Positions 10,466 through 19,386 of a stretch of 64,000 bases of DNA are shown one piece after another; the first letter of the stretch is position 1, and every line of letters begins with the position of its first letter. Under the pieces are notes generated by a model. It saw only the letters and a program-made list of their open reading frames with translations, was not told the origin of the DNA and ran no database searches. The position numbers and the translations under genes were made by a program. Origin of the DNA: Afipia massiliensis (lineage in GTDB: Bacteria > Pseudomonadota > Alphaproteobacteria > Rhizobiales > Xanthobacteraceae); NCBI RefSeq assembly GCF_014203115.1, contig NZ_JACHIJ010000001.1, positions 434,001 through 498,000 on the forward strand, in the 5' to 3' direction.

Positions 10466-12076
10466 CTAGTACAGGGTGGCAACTGCGCGATCGACGGGCA
10501 CATCAATGAGAACGGGCCCGTTCACCCGCCAGGCTTCGATCAGCGCGGCTTCAAGCGACGCGGCGTCACGGACTCGGGAGGCGGCGCAGCCGAACCCGGC
10601 CGCGATCTGCACGGAATCGATGCCAGGAAGATCAATGCCCGGCGGGGCCTCGACATTCAAGGCCCGGCTGAACGAGCGCATAGCACCATAGCCGCCGTTG
10701 TTGGCGACGACGATCGAAATCGGCAGGCGATGCTGCGCTGCCGTCCAAAGGGCTTGGATGGAATACATCAGGGAGCCATCCCCCATGATGCAAATGACGC
10801 GCTGTTCCGGCTTCGCCAGCGCGACGCCGACGGCGGCGGGCAGCCCATAGCCAAGCCCGCCGCTCGCCATCGTGTAGAACTGGCCAAAGCCGCGGATCGG
10901 CAGATGCTCGTGCATTGCGGGCCGATGCGATGGTGCCTCTTCCACAATGATGGCGCCGGCCGGCATCGTCGCAGAGATCATATGCATCAAATACTCGGCA
11001 GGGATGGGGTCGCGTGCCAGCGGTATCTCGCGCAAGGGGCGTTGCGATGGCGCGACGCGGTTGCGCGCGGGCAAGAGCGCCATAATCGCGGGCAGCGCGA
11101 GACGCAAACTGCCGACGATGCCCGTCCCGATCGGCGCGGCTGCGGCCGCCTCGCCATCTGTCGTGATTTGGAAGAGCGGCGTATCGCTCCTGAACAGCGC
11201 GCAATCGCCGGCAACATGAAAGGTGAAGACAGGCGCCCCCAGCACGACAACGAGATCATGAGGAGATAGCGACGCCGATACCGCTCCCGGTGCGGCAGGC
11301 AAGAAACCGGCAAAAAGCGGATGCTCTTCCGGAAAGCCGACGTTGCTCGAAAAGGGGCTGACCCAGACCGGGGCGCAGAGACGTTCGGCCAACGCGACGG
11401 CAGTCTCGCCCGCGCCTTCGGAATCGACTTCCGGTCCGATCACCAGCACCGGACGTTCCGATCTCCCCAGCGCGCGCGCCAGCGCTGCAAGCAGATCAGG
11501 ATCAGGCGCCGTGTCGCGGCTGACAACGCGCGCGGCGGCGGGATAGGTCTCGGCGCTCCAGTCATCCATCGGGATGGAAACAAAAGTCGGCCCGCAAGGC
11601 CTTTGCATGGCGATATGGTAGGCATGCGCTAAAGCCATCGGCACATCCTCGGCGCGCGCCGGTTCGCAACTCCATTTGACGTAGGGCTGAGGAAAGTTCG
11701 CCGCTTCCGTGGCGCCGAGGAATGGCTGCATCGGCAGGAGGCTGCGAGCTTGCTGCCCGGCAGAAATAACCAGGGGCGCTTGATTGCGGAACGCCGTGAA
11801 GACGCTTCCGAGCGCATGACCGATGCCGCCAGCGGAGTGCAGATTGCAGAAGGCGGCGCGGCCGGTGGCGCGCGCATAGCCATCCGCCATCGCCACGACC
11901 GACGCTTCCTGCAAACCGAGAATGTAACGGAAATCACGCGGCCAGTTGTTCAGGAACGGCAACTCCGTGGAACCGGGGTTGCCGAATACTGTCGTCATAT
12001 CGAGCCGGCGCAATAAATCGATTGTAGCTTCGCGAACGGTTATCTTGTCGGTTGCCGCCGGCGTTCGTGTCGTCAT
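10466..12076 (-). CDS. Thiamine-diphosphate enzyme, benzoylformate decarboxylase-like
   Basis: A 536-residue ThDP enzyme predicted to decarboxylate an aromatic 2-oxo acid (benzoylformate to benzaldehyde) in the cytoplasm. The N-terminal PYR domain has the FGNPGSTELPFL motif, the activating glutamate E57 in LQEASVV, and NLHSAGGIGHALG with H80 placed like the active-site histidine of benzoylformate decarboxylase. The C-terminal PP domain has the ThDP/Mg signature MGDGSLMYSIQALWTA and NNGGYGAM. An ATG at 12076 has a GGAG 9 bases upstream. The neighbours (aromatic-aldehyde dehydrogenase and ABC importer) support the decarboxylase reading over acetolactate synthase. Phenylpyruvate or oxalyl-CoA-type substrates cannot be excluded. 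Confidence 0.85.
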   Translation of the reverse strand: MTTRTPAATDKITVREATIDLLRRLDMTTVFGNPGSTELPFLNNWPRDFRYILGLQEASVVAMADGYARATGRAAFCNLHSAGGIGHALGSVFTAFRNQAPLVISAGQQARSLLPMQPFLGATEAANFPQPYVKWSCEPARAEDVPMALAHAYHIAMQRPCGPTFVSIPMDDWSAETYPAAARVVSRDTAPDPDLLAALARALGRSERPVLVIGPEVDSEGAGETAVALAERLCAPVWVSPFSSNVGFPEEHPLFAGFLPAAPGAVSASLSPHDLVVVLGAPVFTFHVAGDCALFRSDTPLFQITTDGEAAAAAPIGTGIVGSLRLALPAIMALLPARNRVAPSQRPLREIPLARDPIPAEYLMHMISATMPAGAIIVEEAPSHRPAMHEHLPIRGFGQFYTMASGGLGYGLPAAVGVALAKPEQRVICIMGDGSLMYSIQALWTAAQHRLPISIVVANNGGYGAMRSFSRALNVEAPPGIDLPGIDSVQIAAGFGCAASRVRDAASLEAALIEAWRVNGPVLIDVPVDRAVATLY

Positions 12077-12106
12077 TATGCTACTCCAGGCGAGTCCATG
12101 GGCTGT

Positions 12107-13156
12107 TCAATTGTCCTGCGCCTTGATACCGGCTTCGCGGATGACCGCTCCCCAACGATCCATCTCGGCGCGTACATGGCTCGCGAGCGCATCCGAGGTC
12201 GAACCGGCGACGCGAGCGCCAAGGTCCTCCAGCCGGGCCTTCACCGAGTCATGCTGCAGGGCCGCCCGCACGTCCTCCGATACTTTCTCGACGATATCGC
12301 GCGGCGTCTTCGCCGGGTAGAATAGCGCAAACCAAGACCCGACATCGAAGCCAGTCACGGTATCGGCGATCGGCGGCACCTCGGCCAGAGCCGGAATGCG
12401 CTCGCGCGTGGAAACGCCCAGCGCGCGGATTGTGCCCCCACGAATCTGGCTCATGGATACGGTCGCTGTATCGAACATGACGTCGATACGCCCTCCCACC
12501 AGATCGTTCATCGCGGGCGCCGCGCCACGATACGGCACATGCTTCATATCGATGCCGGCCGAGCGTTTGAACAACTCGCCGATCAGATGCAGCGATGAGC
12601 CGATGCCGGCGGAGCCGAAATTCGATGTCCCGGGCTTCGCCTTTGCCATTGCGATAAAGTCGGTCACGCTTCGCGCCGGCGAGGAGGTTGGGACGACCAT
12701 CACATTGGGAATGACCGCCACCAGCGATACCGGCGCGAAGTCGGCGATCGGGTCAAAGGGCAGCTTTTCGAAAAGGAAGCGGTTCACCGCAATCGCACTC
12801 GATGTGATCAGGAGATGATGTCCGTCCGCGTCGGCGCGCGCCACTTCAGTCGTCCCGATATTGGCGCCTGCGCCGGGCTTGTTCTCGATATAGACCTGCT
12901 GGCCCCACATCGCGCTCAGGCGCTCGGCGAGTACGCGCGCGATGATGTCGTTGGCGCCGCCGGCAGCAAAAGGAACGACAAGACGAACGCTCTTCGTCGG
13001 GCGCCAGTTCGACGCGCGTGCGGGGCGCCGATCGATCAGCGGCAAGAATACTGCGGCGCTGGCCAGCGACATCACCTGGCGACGCGTCACGCCTAACGCC
13101 CCTGATCGCTTGATTGAACCGCACGACGGGTTCAGAGAGCCTTGCTTGCGCGTCAT
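12107..13156 (-). CDS. Bug-type (TctC) tripartite tricarboxylate transporter substrate-binding protein
   Basis: Periplasmic receptor of the Bug family, 349 residues. The ATG at 13156 follows GGAGGAGG. A long N region with VTRRQVMSLASAAVF (twin-arginine-like) forms the export signal, with the mature chain starting near 48. The body shows VRLVVPFAAGGANDIIARVLAERL, the signature first strand and helix of Bug proteins, then VIPNVMVVPTSSP and HVPYRGAAPAMNDLVGGRIDVMFD. No TctA or TctB membrane partner is present in the window, so this is an orphan receptor lying between two catabolic enzymes. Orphan Bug proteins are common and can serve distant permeases or act as signal receptors. The carboxylate ligand is presumably the pathway's aromatic acid (inference). 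Confidence 0.92.
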   Translation of the reverse strand: MTRKQGSLNPSCGSIKRSGALGVTRRQVMSLASAAVFLPLIDRRPARASNWRPTKSVRLVVPFAAGGANDIIARVLAERLSAMWGQQVYIENKPGAGANIGTTEVARADADGHHLLITSSAIAVNRFLFEKLPFDPIADFAPVSLVAVIPNVMVVPTSSPARSVTDFIAMAKAKPGTSNFGSAGIGSSLHLIGELFKRSAGIDMKHVPYRGAAPAMNDLVGGRIDVMFDTATVSMSQIRGGTIRALGVSTRERIPALAEVPPIADTVTGFDVGSWFALFYPAKTPRDIVEKVSEDVRAALQHDSVKARLEDLGARVAGSTSDALASHVRAEMDRWGAVIREAGIKAQDN

Positions 13157-13218
13157 TGTGCACCTCCTCCATTTTGCTGGTTTTGGTTGTCTGTTCTTCG
13201 GAACCTTCCCTGATTATT

Positions 13219-14670
13219 CTAAATCGGATAATGCTGCGGGCCGGTTTCGATCGTGATCCATCGCAGTTCGGTGAATTCAGCGATACCCGCCTTGCCTCCG
13301 AAGCGCCCATAGCCTGACGCTTTGACGCCGCCAAATGGCATCTGGGCTTCATCGTGCACCGTCGGTCCGTTGACATGACAGATGCCGGACTCGATCCGCT
13401 TTGCGACATCGAACGCGCGCGCGATGTCGCGGCCAAAGACCGCGGCCGACAATCCATATTCGGTGTCGTTCGCAACCCGCACGGCCTCGTCCACGCCGTT
13501 GACCCGGACGACCGTTACGATAGGGCCAAATGACTCCTCGCCGTAAATCCGCATCGTCGACGTGACATGATCGATCACCGTCGCTGACATCAGCGTGCCA
13601 TCGACCTTCCCGCCCGCAACGACCCGCGCGCCTTTCCCGACCGCATCCTTGATCAAGCCCTGAATCCGGCTTGCGGCTTCAATGCCGATCAGCGATCCAA
13701 GCGGCATGTTTCCCGTGCGTGGATCGCCCGCCACGAGCGTTCCTGCCTTGGCGGCGAGTTTGGCGACAAACGCGTCAGCGACTTTCGTATCGATGACAAT
13801 TCGTTCGGTCGACATGCAGATCTGTCCCTGATTCATGAAGGCGCCGAATGCTGCGGCCGCGACTGCCGCGTCGATGTCGGCATCGTCCAGCACGAGAAGC
13901 GGCGCCTTGCCGCCAAGTTCGAGCAGGACGGGCTTGAGATATTTCGCGGCGGTCTGGGCAATGATGTGCCCCACGCGGGTGGAGCCTGTGAAGTTGATGC
14001 GCCGTACCGCCGGATGGGAGATCAGCGCATCAATGAGCGCTGGTGCATCTTCCGGCGCATTTGTAATGACATTCAGCACACCCGGCGGCAGGCCTGCCTC
14101 GCGCAGACATTCGGCAATGAGCCGGTGCGTGCCGGGGCAGATTTCCGACGCTTTGAGGACAACCGTATTTCCACAAGCCAGGGGCAACGCCACTGCGCGC
14201 ACGCCGAGGATAACCGGCGCGTTCCAGGGTGCAATGCTGAGCACCACGCCGGCTGGTTGGCGGATCGCCATTGCGATACATCCGGGTTTATCGGAGGGGA
14301 TCACCTCGCCGGAAATCTGCGTCGTCATCGACGCTGCCTCGCGCAGCATGCCAGCGGCAAGGTTGACATTGAACCCCGCCCAGCCAGCGGTCGCGCCAGT
14401 TTCCGCAGCCATCAACTCAACGAATTGGGGAGTCCTGCTCGCCAGTACATCCGCCGCTTTCAGCAGGATCGCGCGGCGCTGGCTCGGACCGGTTGCCGAC
14501 CACGACGGAAAGGCCGCAGCAGCGGCGTCGGCTGCCCTCCTGACATCTGCGATCTTCGCCGCGGCAGCGCGCGTGGCCACATCGCCTGTTATCGGATTGA
14601 GCCGGTCGAAGGTCACGCCATCGACTGCCTGAACATCCCGGTTCTCGAGCAACAGATTAATCTGATTCAT
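13219..14670 (-). CDS. Aromatic aldehyde dehydrogenase (vanillin/benzaldehyde/salicylaldehyde dehydrogenase-like)
   Basis: NAD(P)-dependent ALDH of 483 residues that converts an aldehyde to the acid. All catalytic residues are visible: N150 in PWNAP, K173 in VLKASE, E251 in LELGGKAP and the nucleophile C285 in NQGQICMS. The N terminus LLLENRDVQAVDGVTFDRLNPITG is like vanillin dehydrogenases. I start at 14670, after GAGGGA; an ATG at 14709 overlapping the livF stop (ATGA) is possible but would add 13 residues unlike the family. The likely role is oxidising the aldehyde released by the decarboxylase two genes downstream. It is probably the same transcript as the ABC importer. Confidence 0.9.
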   Translation of the reverse strand: MNQINLLLENRDVQAVDGVTFDRLNPITGDVATRAAAAKIADVRRAADAAAAAFPSWSATGPSQRRAILLKAADVLASRTPQFVELMAAETGATAGWAGFNVNLAAGMLREAASMTTQISGEVIPSDKPGCIAMAIRQPAGVVLSIAPWNAPVILGVRAVALPLACGNTVVLKASEICPGTHRLIAECLREAGLPPGVLNVITNAPEDAPALIDALISHPAVRRINFTGSTRVGHIIAQTAAKYLKPVLLELGGKAPLLVLDDADIDAAVAAAAFGAFMNQGQICMSTERIVIDTKVADAFVAKLAAKAGTLVAGDPRTGNMPLGSLIGIEAASRIQGLIKDAVGKGARVVAGGKVDGTLMSATVIDHVTSTMRIYGEESFGPIVTVVRVNGVDEAVRVANDTEYGLSAAVFGRDIARAFDVAKRIESGICHVNGPTVHDEAQMPFGGVKASGYGRFGGKAGIAEFTELRWITIETGPQHYPI

Positions 14671-14705
14671 TTCAGCTTCCCTCTGTGATTTCTTGAGGCG
14701 CTCCG

Positions 14706-15431
14706 TCATGCCGTGCTGGACGGAAGACCGCCAAGATAAGCGCGCCGCACCGCCGGATCGGACTTCAGGGCCGACGCCGTGCCGCTGCCGACGATCTTTC
14801 CGTTCTCGATGAGATAACCGCGATCGGCGAGCGCAAGGCTCTCCTGCGCGTTCTGCTCGACCAGCAACAGGCCGACACCTGCCGCGCGCACCTGTCTGAG
14901 CGACGCGAATAACTCCCGGACCATCAAAGGTGACAGGCCAAGCGAGGGTTCATCAAGCAGCAGGATGTCCGGGTTCGACATCAGCGCGCGGCCGATCGCG
15001 ACCATTTGCTGCTCACCACCGCTCATGGTGCGAACAGTTTGAGACAGTCGTTCGCCGAGACGGGGAAACAGCGACAACACCTGCTTGCGGCGCGCCGCCT
15101 CGCCATCGCGCGCTCGCTTCGGATTGGCGCCGAGCAACAAATTCTCGGCAACAGTCAGTTCCCCGAAAATACCCCGCCCTTCCGGGACCGACGCGAGGCC
15201 CGCCTCCACGATCTCGTGCGCCGGAAGGCTGGAAAGATCGCGGCCGGAAAGTCTGACGCTCTTGCCGGGAAGGCATGGGGTAATGCCCGCGATAGCCTTC
15301 ATCAGCGAGGTCTTGCCCGCGCCGTTCGCGCCAAGAATGACGACGATTTCTCCGTCGCCAACATTCAGCGAGGCTTCGGTGAGCGCACGATGCTGGCCAT
15401 AGGCAACGCTGACATTTGAGACCTCAAGCAT
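14706..15431 (-). CDS. Branched-chain-type ABC transporter ATP-binding protein (LivF)
   Basis: Second ATPase of a HAAT/Liv-type importer, 241 residues. Walker A is GANGAGKTS near residue 38, the signature MSGGEQQM near 135, and Walker B LLLDEPSLGLSP near 158. The start at 15431 overlaps the end of livG by 8 bases, indicating translational coupling. Gene order in the transcript is binding protein, LivH, LivM, LivG, LivF, aldehyde dehydrogenase, Bug receptor, decarboxylase. The linkage suggests that the importer serves the aromatic pathway rather than amino acids. Confidence 0.92.
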   Translation of the reverse strand: MLEVSNVSVAYGQHRALTEASLNVGDGEIVVILGANGAGKTSLMKAIAGITPCLPGKSVRLSGRDLSSLPAHEIVEAGLASVPEGRGIFGELTVAENLLLGANPKRARDGEAARRKQVLSLFPRLGERLSQTVRTMSGGEQQMVAIGRALMSNPDILLLDEPSLGLSPLMVRELFASLRQVRAAGVGLLLVEQNAQESLALADRGYLIENGKIVGSGTASALKSDPAVRRAYLGGLPSSTA

Positions 15432-16170
15432 CGGCCGCCACCCCGAGATAAGCCTCGATGACAACGGGATCAGTCAGAACCCGCCCCGGTTCGTCTTCGG
15501 CGATCTTGCGGCCGCTGTTCATGACCACGCAGCGATCGCAAAGCGAACGGATCGCGTCCATCACGTGTTCGACGAGCAGGATCGAGAGCCCGTCGTTCTT
15601 CAGCGAACGGATCAACTCGATCCCTATCAGCAGTTCCGACGGGTTAAGGCCTGCGAGCCACTCATCAAGCAATAAAAGTTGCGGCTTCAGCGCCAGCGCA
15701 CGCGCCAGTTCAAGCCGCTTCTGATCGATATAGGTGAGTTCCGATGCGGGCCGCTCGCCCTGCCCTCCCAGTCCGACGCGTTCCAGCAATTTGGCTGCGG
15801 CATCATTCATCGCGCCGGACGCAAGCGGCGAGCCATGAAATGCCAACCCTGCCCGAACATTTTCGGAACAGGTCATGCCGTCGAGTACGCGGACAAGCTG
15901 AAACGTGCGGGCGAGACCGAGACGCGCAATGCGAAACGCCGGCAGTCCGGCAATGTCAGTTCCAGCAAAGCGGATGGTTCCCGAATCCGGGCGCAGCAGG
16001 CCCGACATCAGATTGAGCGCCGTCGTTTTTCCGGATCCATTCGGGCCGAGCAGCCCGACGATCTCACCGCGATGCACGGTCAGATCAATCGCATTGACCG
16101 CAACCAGACCGCCGAACGCGCGGGTCAAAGCCGAAACTTCGAGGATGGGAAATTGCGCAGCGGCCTGCAT
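15424..16170 (-). CDS. Branched-chain-type ABC transporter ATP-binding protein (LivG), atypical signature
   Basis: First ATPase of the importer, 248 residues, starting MQAAAQFPILEVSAL; the start at 16170 shares a base with the livM stop (TGATG). Walker A reads GPNGSGKTT near residue 44. The ABC signature is divergent: in place of LSGGQ the protein has ELTYIDQKRLELARAL, and Walker B reads LLLDEWLAGLNPSE with tryptophan for the usual proline. This fits a recognised LivG subgroup, so I do not regard the gene as inactive. LivG and LivF are expected to form a heterodimer. Confidence 0.9.
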   Translation of the reverse strand: MQAAAQFPILEVSALTRAFGGLVAVNAIDLTVHRGEIVGLLGPNGSGKTTALNLMSGLLRPDSGTIRFAGTDIAGLPAFRIARLGLARTFQLVRVLDGMTCSENVRAGLAFHGSPLASGAMNDAAAKLLERVGLGGQGERPASELTYIDQKRLELARALALKPQLLLLDEWLAGLNPSELLIGIELIRSLKNDGLSILLVEHVMDAIRSLCDRCVVMNSGRKIAEDEPGRVLTDPVVIEAYLGVAADA

Positions 16171-17114
16171 CACGCCTCCGCCTTTTTCGTCAGTCGCCAC
16201 AGCGGACGTGCGGCAACGCGATCCCACAAACCAGCCACCCCGGATGGCAGCGCATACACGATCAACAGAAAGACGATACCCATTACGAGAGTTGACGTGC
16301 TTGGAAAGCGCGCCGACAAGAACTCGAACAGCAAGGTCAACGGTACTGCACCGAGGATCGGGCCCCAGAGCCGGTGCGCGCCGCCGAGTAGCGCCATGAT
16401 CACGACCTGAAAGGAAATCGCTGCGTTGAACGCAATCGACGGCTCGATATACGTCCAGCGCGGCGACATGATAGCACCAACCAAAGTCATGACCGTGGCG
16501 CTGATCGTGAACAACGCAACCTTGGCAATGGTAACGTTGATTCCGCAATGCTGCGCGACAGTTTCGTCCTCACCAATGATGCGAAGAGCGAAGCCCAGCC
16601 GCGAACGCGCAATGATCCAGCCGATGGCGAACACCACAATCGCAAGGGCAAGAAGCTGCCAATAGATATCGTTCTGTGTGATATCCACGAAAACATAGCG
16701 GCCTAGCACGCGCGTCTTGTTGACCTCGTACCAAACCACGAGCTGGCGCACGAGTTCGGCAAGTCCAAACGTGAAGATCACGAAGTGAACACCGCTGAGC
16801 CTCAGCGTCGAGAGGCCGACGATCGCCGCCATCAATCCGCCGATCGCAGCCGCAATGCCGAGCACCAGCGGCCAGGCCAGGACTTCGCCCAGCACCGCGA
16901 CCGTATAGGCGCCAACACCGAAGAAGGCCGCGGTCGCCAGCGAGACGTAGCGCGTGGGGCCGGAGAACATACCCCACGCCGTTGCAAGAACGGTAAATTG
17001 GAGAAGGCTCATTGCCAGCGACAAATAGTAGGCATTCACAAAAAATGGGAGAAAGGCCAGTGCCGTAAGGCCGCCGATGGCTGCCAAGCCGAGCGCGATC
17101 CGCCACGGGCTCAT
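16170..17114 (-). CDS. Branched-chain-type ABC transporter permease (LivM)
   Basis: Inner-membrane permease of 314 residues starting MSPWRIALGL at 17114. The start overlaps the livH stop (ATGA) and follows GGGAGGG. About nine to ten hydrophobic segments; the family motif RYVSLATAAFFGVGAYTVA is near residue 55, and the cytoplasmic coupling region ARSRLGFALRIIGEDETVAQHCGI near 165 contacts the ATPases. The C-terminal helix pair ends PSGVAGLWDRVAARP. Confidence 0.92.
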   Translation of the reverse strand: MSPWRIALGLAAIGGLTALAFLPFFVNAYYLSLAMSLLQFTVLATAWGMFSGPTRYVSLATAAFFGVGAYTVAVLGEVLAWPLVLGIAAAIGGLMAAIVGLSTLRLSGVHFVIFTFGLAELVRQLVVWYEVNKTRVLGRYVFVDITQNDIYWQLLALAIVVFAIGWIIARSRLGFALRIIGEDETVAQHCGINVTIAKVALFTISATVMTLVGAIMSPRWTYIEPSIAFNAAISFQVVIMALLGGAHRLWGPILGAVPLTLLFEFLSARFPSTSTLVMGIVFLLIVYALPSGVAGLWDRVAARPLWRLTKKAEA

Positions 17115-17980
17115 CGCTGCGCCCTCCCGAACAGACCGGCCGGCTTGATCAGCAGCACCGTCAGAAACAGCGCGAAATTGACCGCGAGGGTCAGACCCGG
17201 ATCTACATACGTCGCCACAAAGGCTTCGCTGAGACCCAGAAGAAGACCGGCAACCAGGCATCCCAGCAGATTGCCCACGCCTCCCATCACGACGATGATC
17301 AGCGCCTTCATCGTAAACACAACGCCCGAACTGGCGCTGAATGTCAGGAACATGCTGATCAGCACACCGGCGGTGGCAACCAGCGCGCCACCCAGCGCAA
17401 AAGCAAGCGCCGATGTTTGAGCGACATTGATCGCGACCAGTTGAGCAGCTGCGGGATCGACTGCGACGGCGCGGATGGACGTCCCGATGCGAGTGCGCGT
17501 CAGCGCCAGATACAGCGCAAGGCCGATCACAACAGCGAGGCCAAACGCCATCAGCCGATTGAGCGCGAGGCTCTCGCCGAGCAACTGGACCGGAATCGCA
17601 AGAAACGAATAGCTGTAATAAGCGCCTCCGAACATCGCCAGCATGATGCCCTGAACGATGAACATCATTCCGAACGTCGCCAGAATGCTTTCGACCTCAA
17701 GTGCATCACGCGTACGGGCGCGCCGCACCAGTGGCGTGAGCAGCACACGGTAAAGTGCGTAGCTCACGCCAAAGCTGAGGGGGATGACGAGCGTCAATCC
17801 AAGCAACGGACTGAGAGCCCATCCTGTGAACAGCCAGTAAGACGCAAAGGCCGCCGCGACGAGAAACTCGCCGTAGGACAGGTTCATGATCCGCGCCACG
17901 CCATATTGAAGCGTCAGACCCATGGCGATCAGCGCGTACATACCGCCAAGCATGAGTCCGGTGAGGACCGCGTTCGTCAT
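17111..17980 (-). CDS. Branched-chain-type ABC transporter permease (LivH)
   Basis: Inner-membrane permease of 289 residues beginning MTNAVLTGLMLGGMYALIAMGLTL, the usual LivH start. The motif GVARIMNLSYGEFLV is near residue 28 and the coupling helix RTRIGTSIRAVAVDPAAAQLVAINV near 150-175. It pairs with LivM to form the channel. It follows the binding-protein gene by 28 bases; the ribosome binding site is weak. Confidence 0.92.
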   Translation of the reverse strand: MTNAVLTGLMLGGMYALIAMGLTLQYGVARIMNLSYGEFLVAAAFASYWLFTGWALSPLLGLTLVIPLSFGVSYALYRVLLTPLVRRARTRDALEVESILATFGMMFIVQGIMLAMFGGAYYSYSFLAIPVQLLGESLALNRLMAFGLAVVIGLALYLALTRTRIGTSIRAVAVDPAAAQLVAINVAQTSALAFALGGALVATAGVLISMFLTFSASSGVVFTMKALIIVVMGGVGNLLGCLVAGLLLGLSEAFVATYVDPGLTLAVNFALFLTVLLIKPAGLFGRAQR

Positions 17981-18008
17981 CTTTGTTCAAACCAACCGGA
18001 TTGGGCGT

Positions 18009-19235
18009 TCACTGCGCCTTCCAGGCCGGCTTTGGCACGACAGCGTTACGCGCGCCCTCGTTAGCTGCGGGTCCAACGCCGTAGAACTCGCCGCCCTGCC
18101 ATTGTCCGACCCACCAGTATTTGGTCGGCATATTGTTCTCGAGTTTGATTTTTCCGATCACCGTGTCGAACGTGCCGGTCTGCAAGTCATTGATAACCGC
18201 AGCACGATCGATCTTGCCAACGCGCTCGATGGCCTGTTGCAGCATCTGGAGGCTGGCATAGGTCACCGCACTGGCCCAACGATCCGGCTCGGCCCCATTC
18301 GCGGATGCAGCCTTGTGTCGCGCGAGATAGTCCTTAATCGCCGGGCTGTCGCCGCTCCAACCCCCGATGCCCATCACGCCTTCGGCGTTCGCGCCAAACT
18401 TCTGCCGGAACAGCGGAAACGCCGTGCCAACACCGGTGTAGAAGACCTTGGGGTTGAAGCCGGCAATGCGCGACTGCTCGGTAATCCCAAGCGTATCCGG
18501 TGGATAGCTGAAGGCGATAAAGACATCGGGATTGAGCCCCTTCGCTTCATTGACAATGGGTCCGAGATCCTGCGTGCCGATGGGATAAGTCTTGTCGTAC
18601 ACGAGCTTGAATTTGGCCGCTGTGAGCGCGGGGCGAGCCGCCGCCGAAAGATCGATGCCGAACCCGTCCGCGATGCTTGCCATCGCGACCGTGTCTCCGA
18701 TCTTGCCTTCGGTTCGCAGCTTGACCAGCAGTTCAACGAGAGTCTTGGAGGCATCCGCGCTGGTGCCGAGCAGCCAGAAACTGTTGGGCCAGCGCTTTGC
18801 CAGTTCCGGTGCGCGATCGGTCACCGCGGTCGCCGCGAGATGCGGATATCCAGCCTTGTTGAGAATAGGCCCCACTGCGAGATTCAGGCCTGTGCCCCAT
18901 GGCGGCAGAATGAAGTCCACCTTGTCCTGGCTGATCAACCGCTCCAGCGCGCGCGCTGCTTCTTCCGCACTCGATCGATCGTCGTACTGCACGATCTCGA
19001 TGGGGACGCGCTTGTCGCCGAGCTTCAGTCCGCCAGCGGCATTCACTTCCTTCACCCACAGGTCGTAGTTCGGGATCGTGCTGACCGCGGCTCCCCCGGC
19101 ATTCGGGCCGGTTCGCGAGATCGCGTAGCCGATCTTGACCGACGTTTGCGCCTGAGCGGCATCGTTCGCTCCGAAAACGGCAGCGCCGGCAATCGCAAGC
19201 ACCCCCGCCGCGAGGCGCGTGACTGGTGACACCAT
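18009..19235 (-). CDS. Liv-type ABC transporter periplasmic substrate-binding protein
   Basis: Receptor of 408 residues, the first gene of the importer operon. The ATG at 19235 follows GGAGGAGAAC. A Sec signal with core LAAGVLAIAGAAVFGANDAAQAQ leads into a type I periplasmic fold: VKIGYAISRTGPNAGGA, the DDRSSAEEAARALERLI strand-helix, and LNPDVFIAFSYPPDT in the second lobe. The GPNAGGA variant of the substrate loop is seen in receptors for aromatic acids as well as amino acids, so the ligand is open. It is transcribed divergently from an AraC regulator across 151 bases, which probably contain the controlled promoter. Confidence 0.9.
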   Translation of the reverse strand: MVSPVTRLAAGVLAIAGAAVFGANDAAQAQTSVKIGYAISRTGPNAGGAAVSTIPNYDLWVKEVNAAGGLKLGDKRVPIEIVQYDDRSSAEEAARALERLISQDKVDFILPPWGTGLNLAVGPILNKAGYPHLAATAVTDRAPELAKRWPNSFWLLGTSADASKTLVELLVKLRTEGKIGDTVAMASIADGFGIDLSAAARPALTAAKFKLVYDKTYPIGTQDLGPIVNEAKGLNPDVFIAFSYPPDTLGITEQSRIAGFNPKVFYTGVGTAFPLFRQKFGANAEGVMGIGGWSGDSPAIKDYLARHKAASANGAEPDRWASAVTYASLQMLQQAIERVGKIDRAAVINDLQTGTFDTVIGKIKLENNMPTKYWWVGQWQGGEFYGVGPAANEGARNAVVPKPAWKAQ

Positions 19236-19386
19236 GTTCTCCTCCCAGAGATATTCCGTCCGTCGCCTTGATGGCGTTCGACGGGAGAAGACTAATGGAG
19301 CGTTCCCGGCATGGAATTGGACGGTTCCGGGGAAAGATTGTATTGTTTCGTCACATTTATCGGTTTTCAAGCGACGGATTGTCTCA

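Noticed and set aside
19219-19386. Extended N terminus of the AraC regulator
   Set aside because: It would overlap the divergent receptor gene's start and ribosome binding site, and lacks regulator-like sequence.
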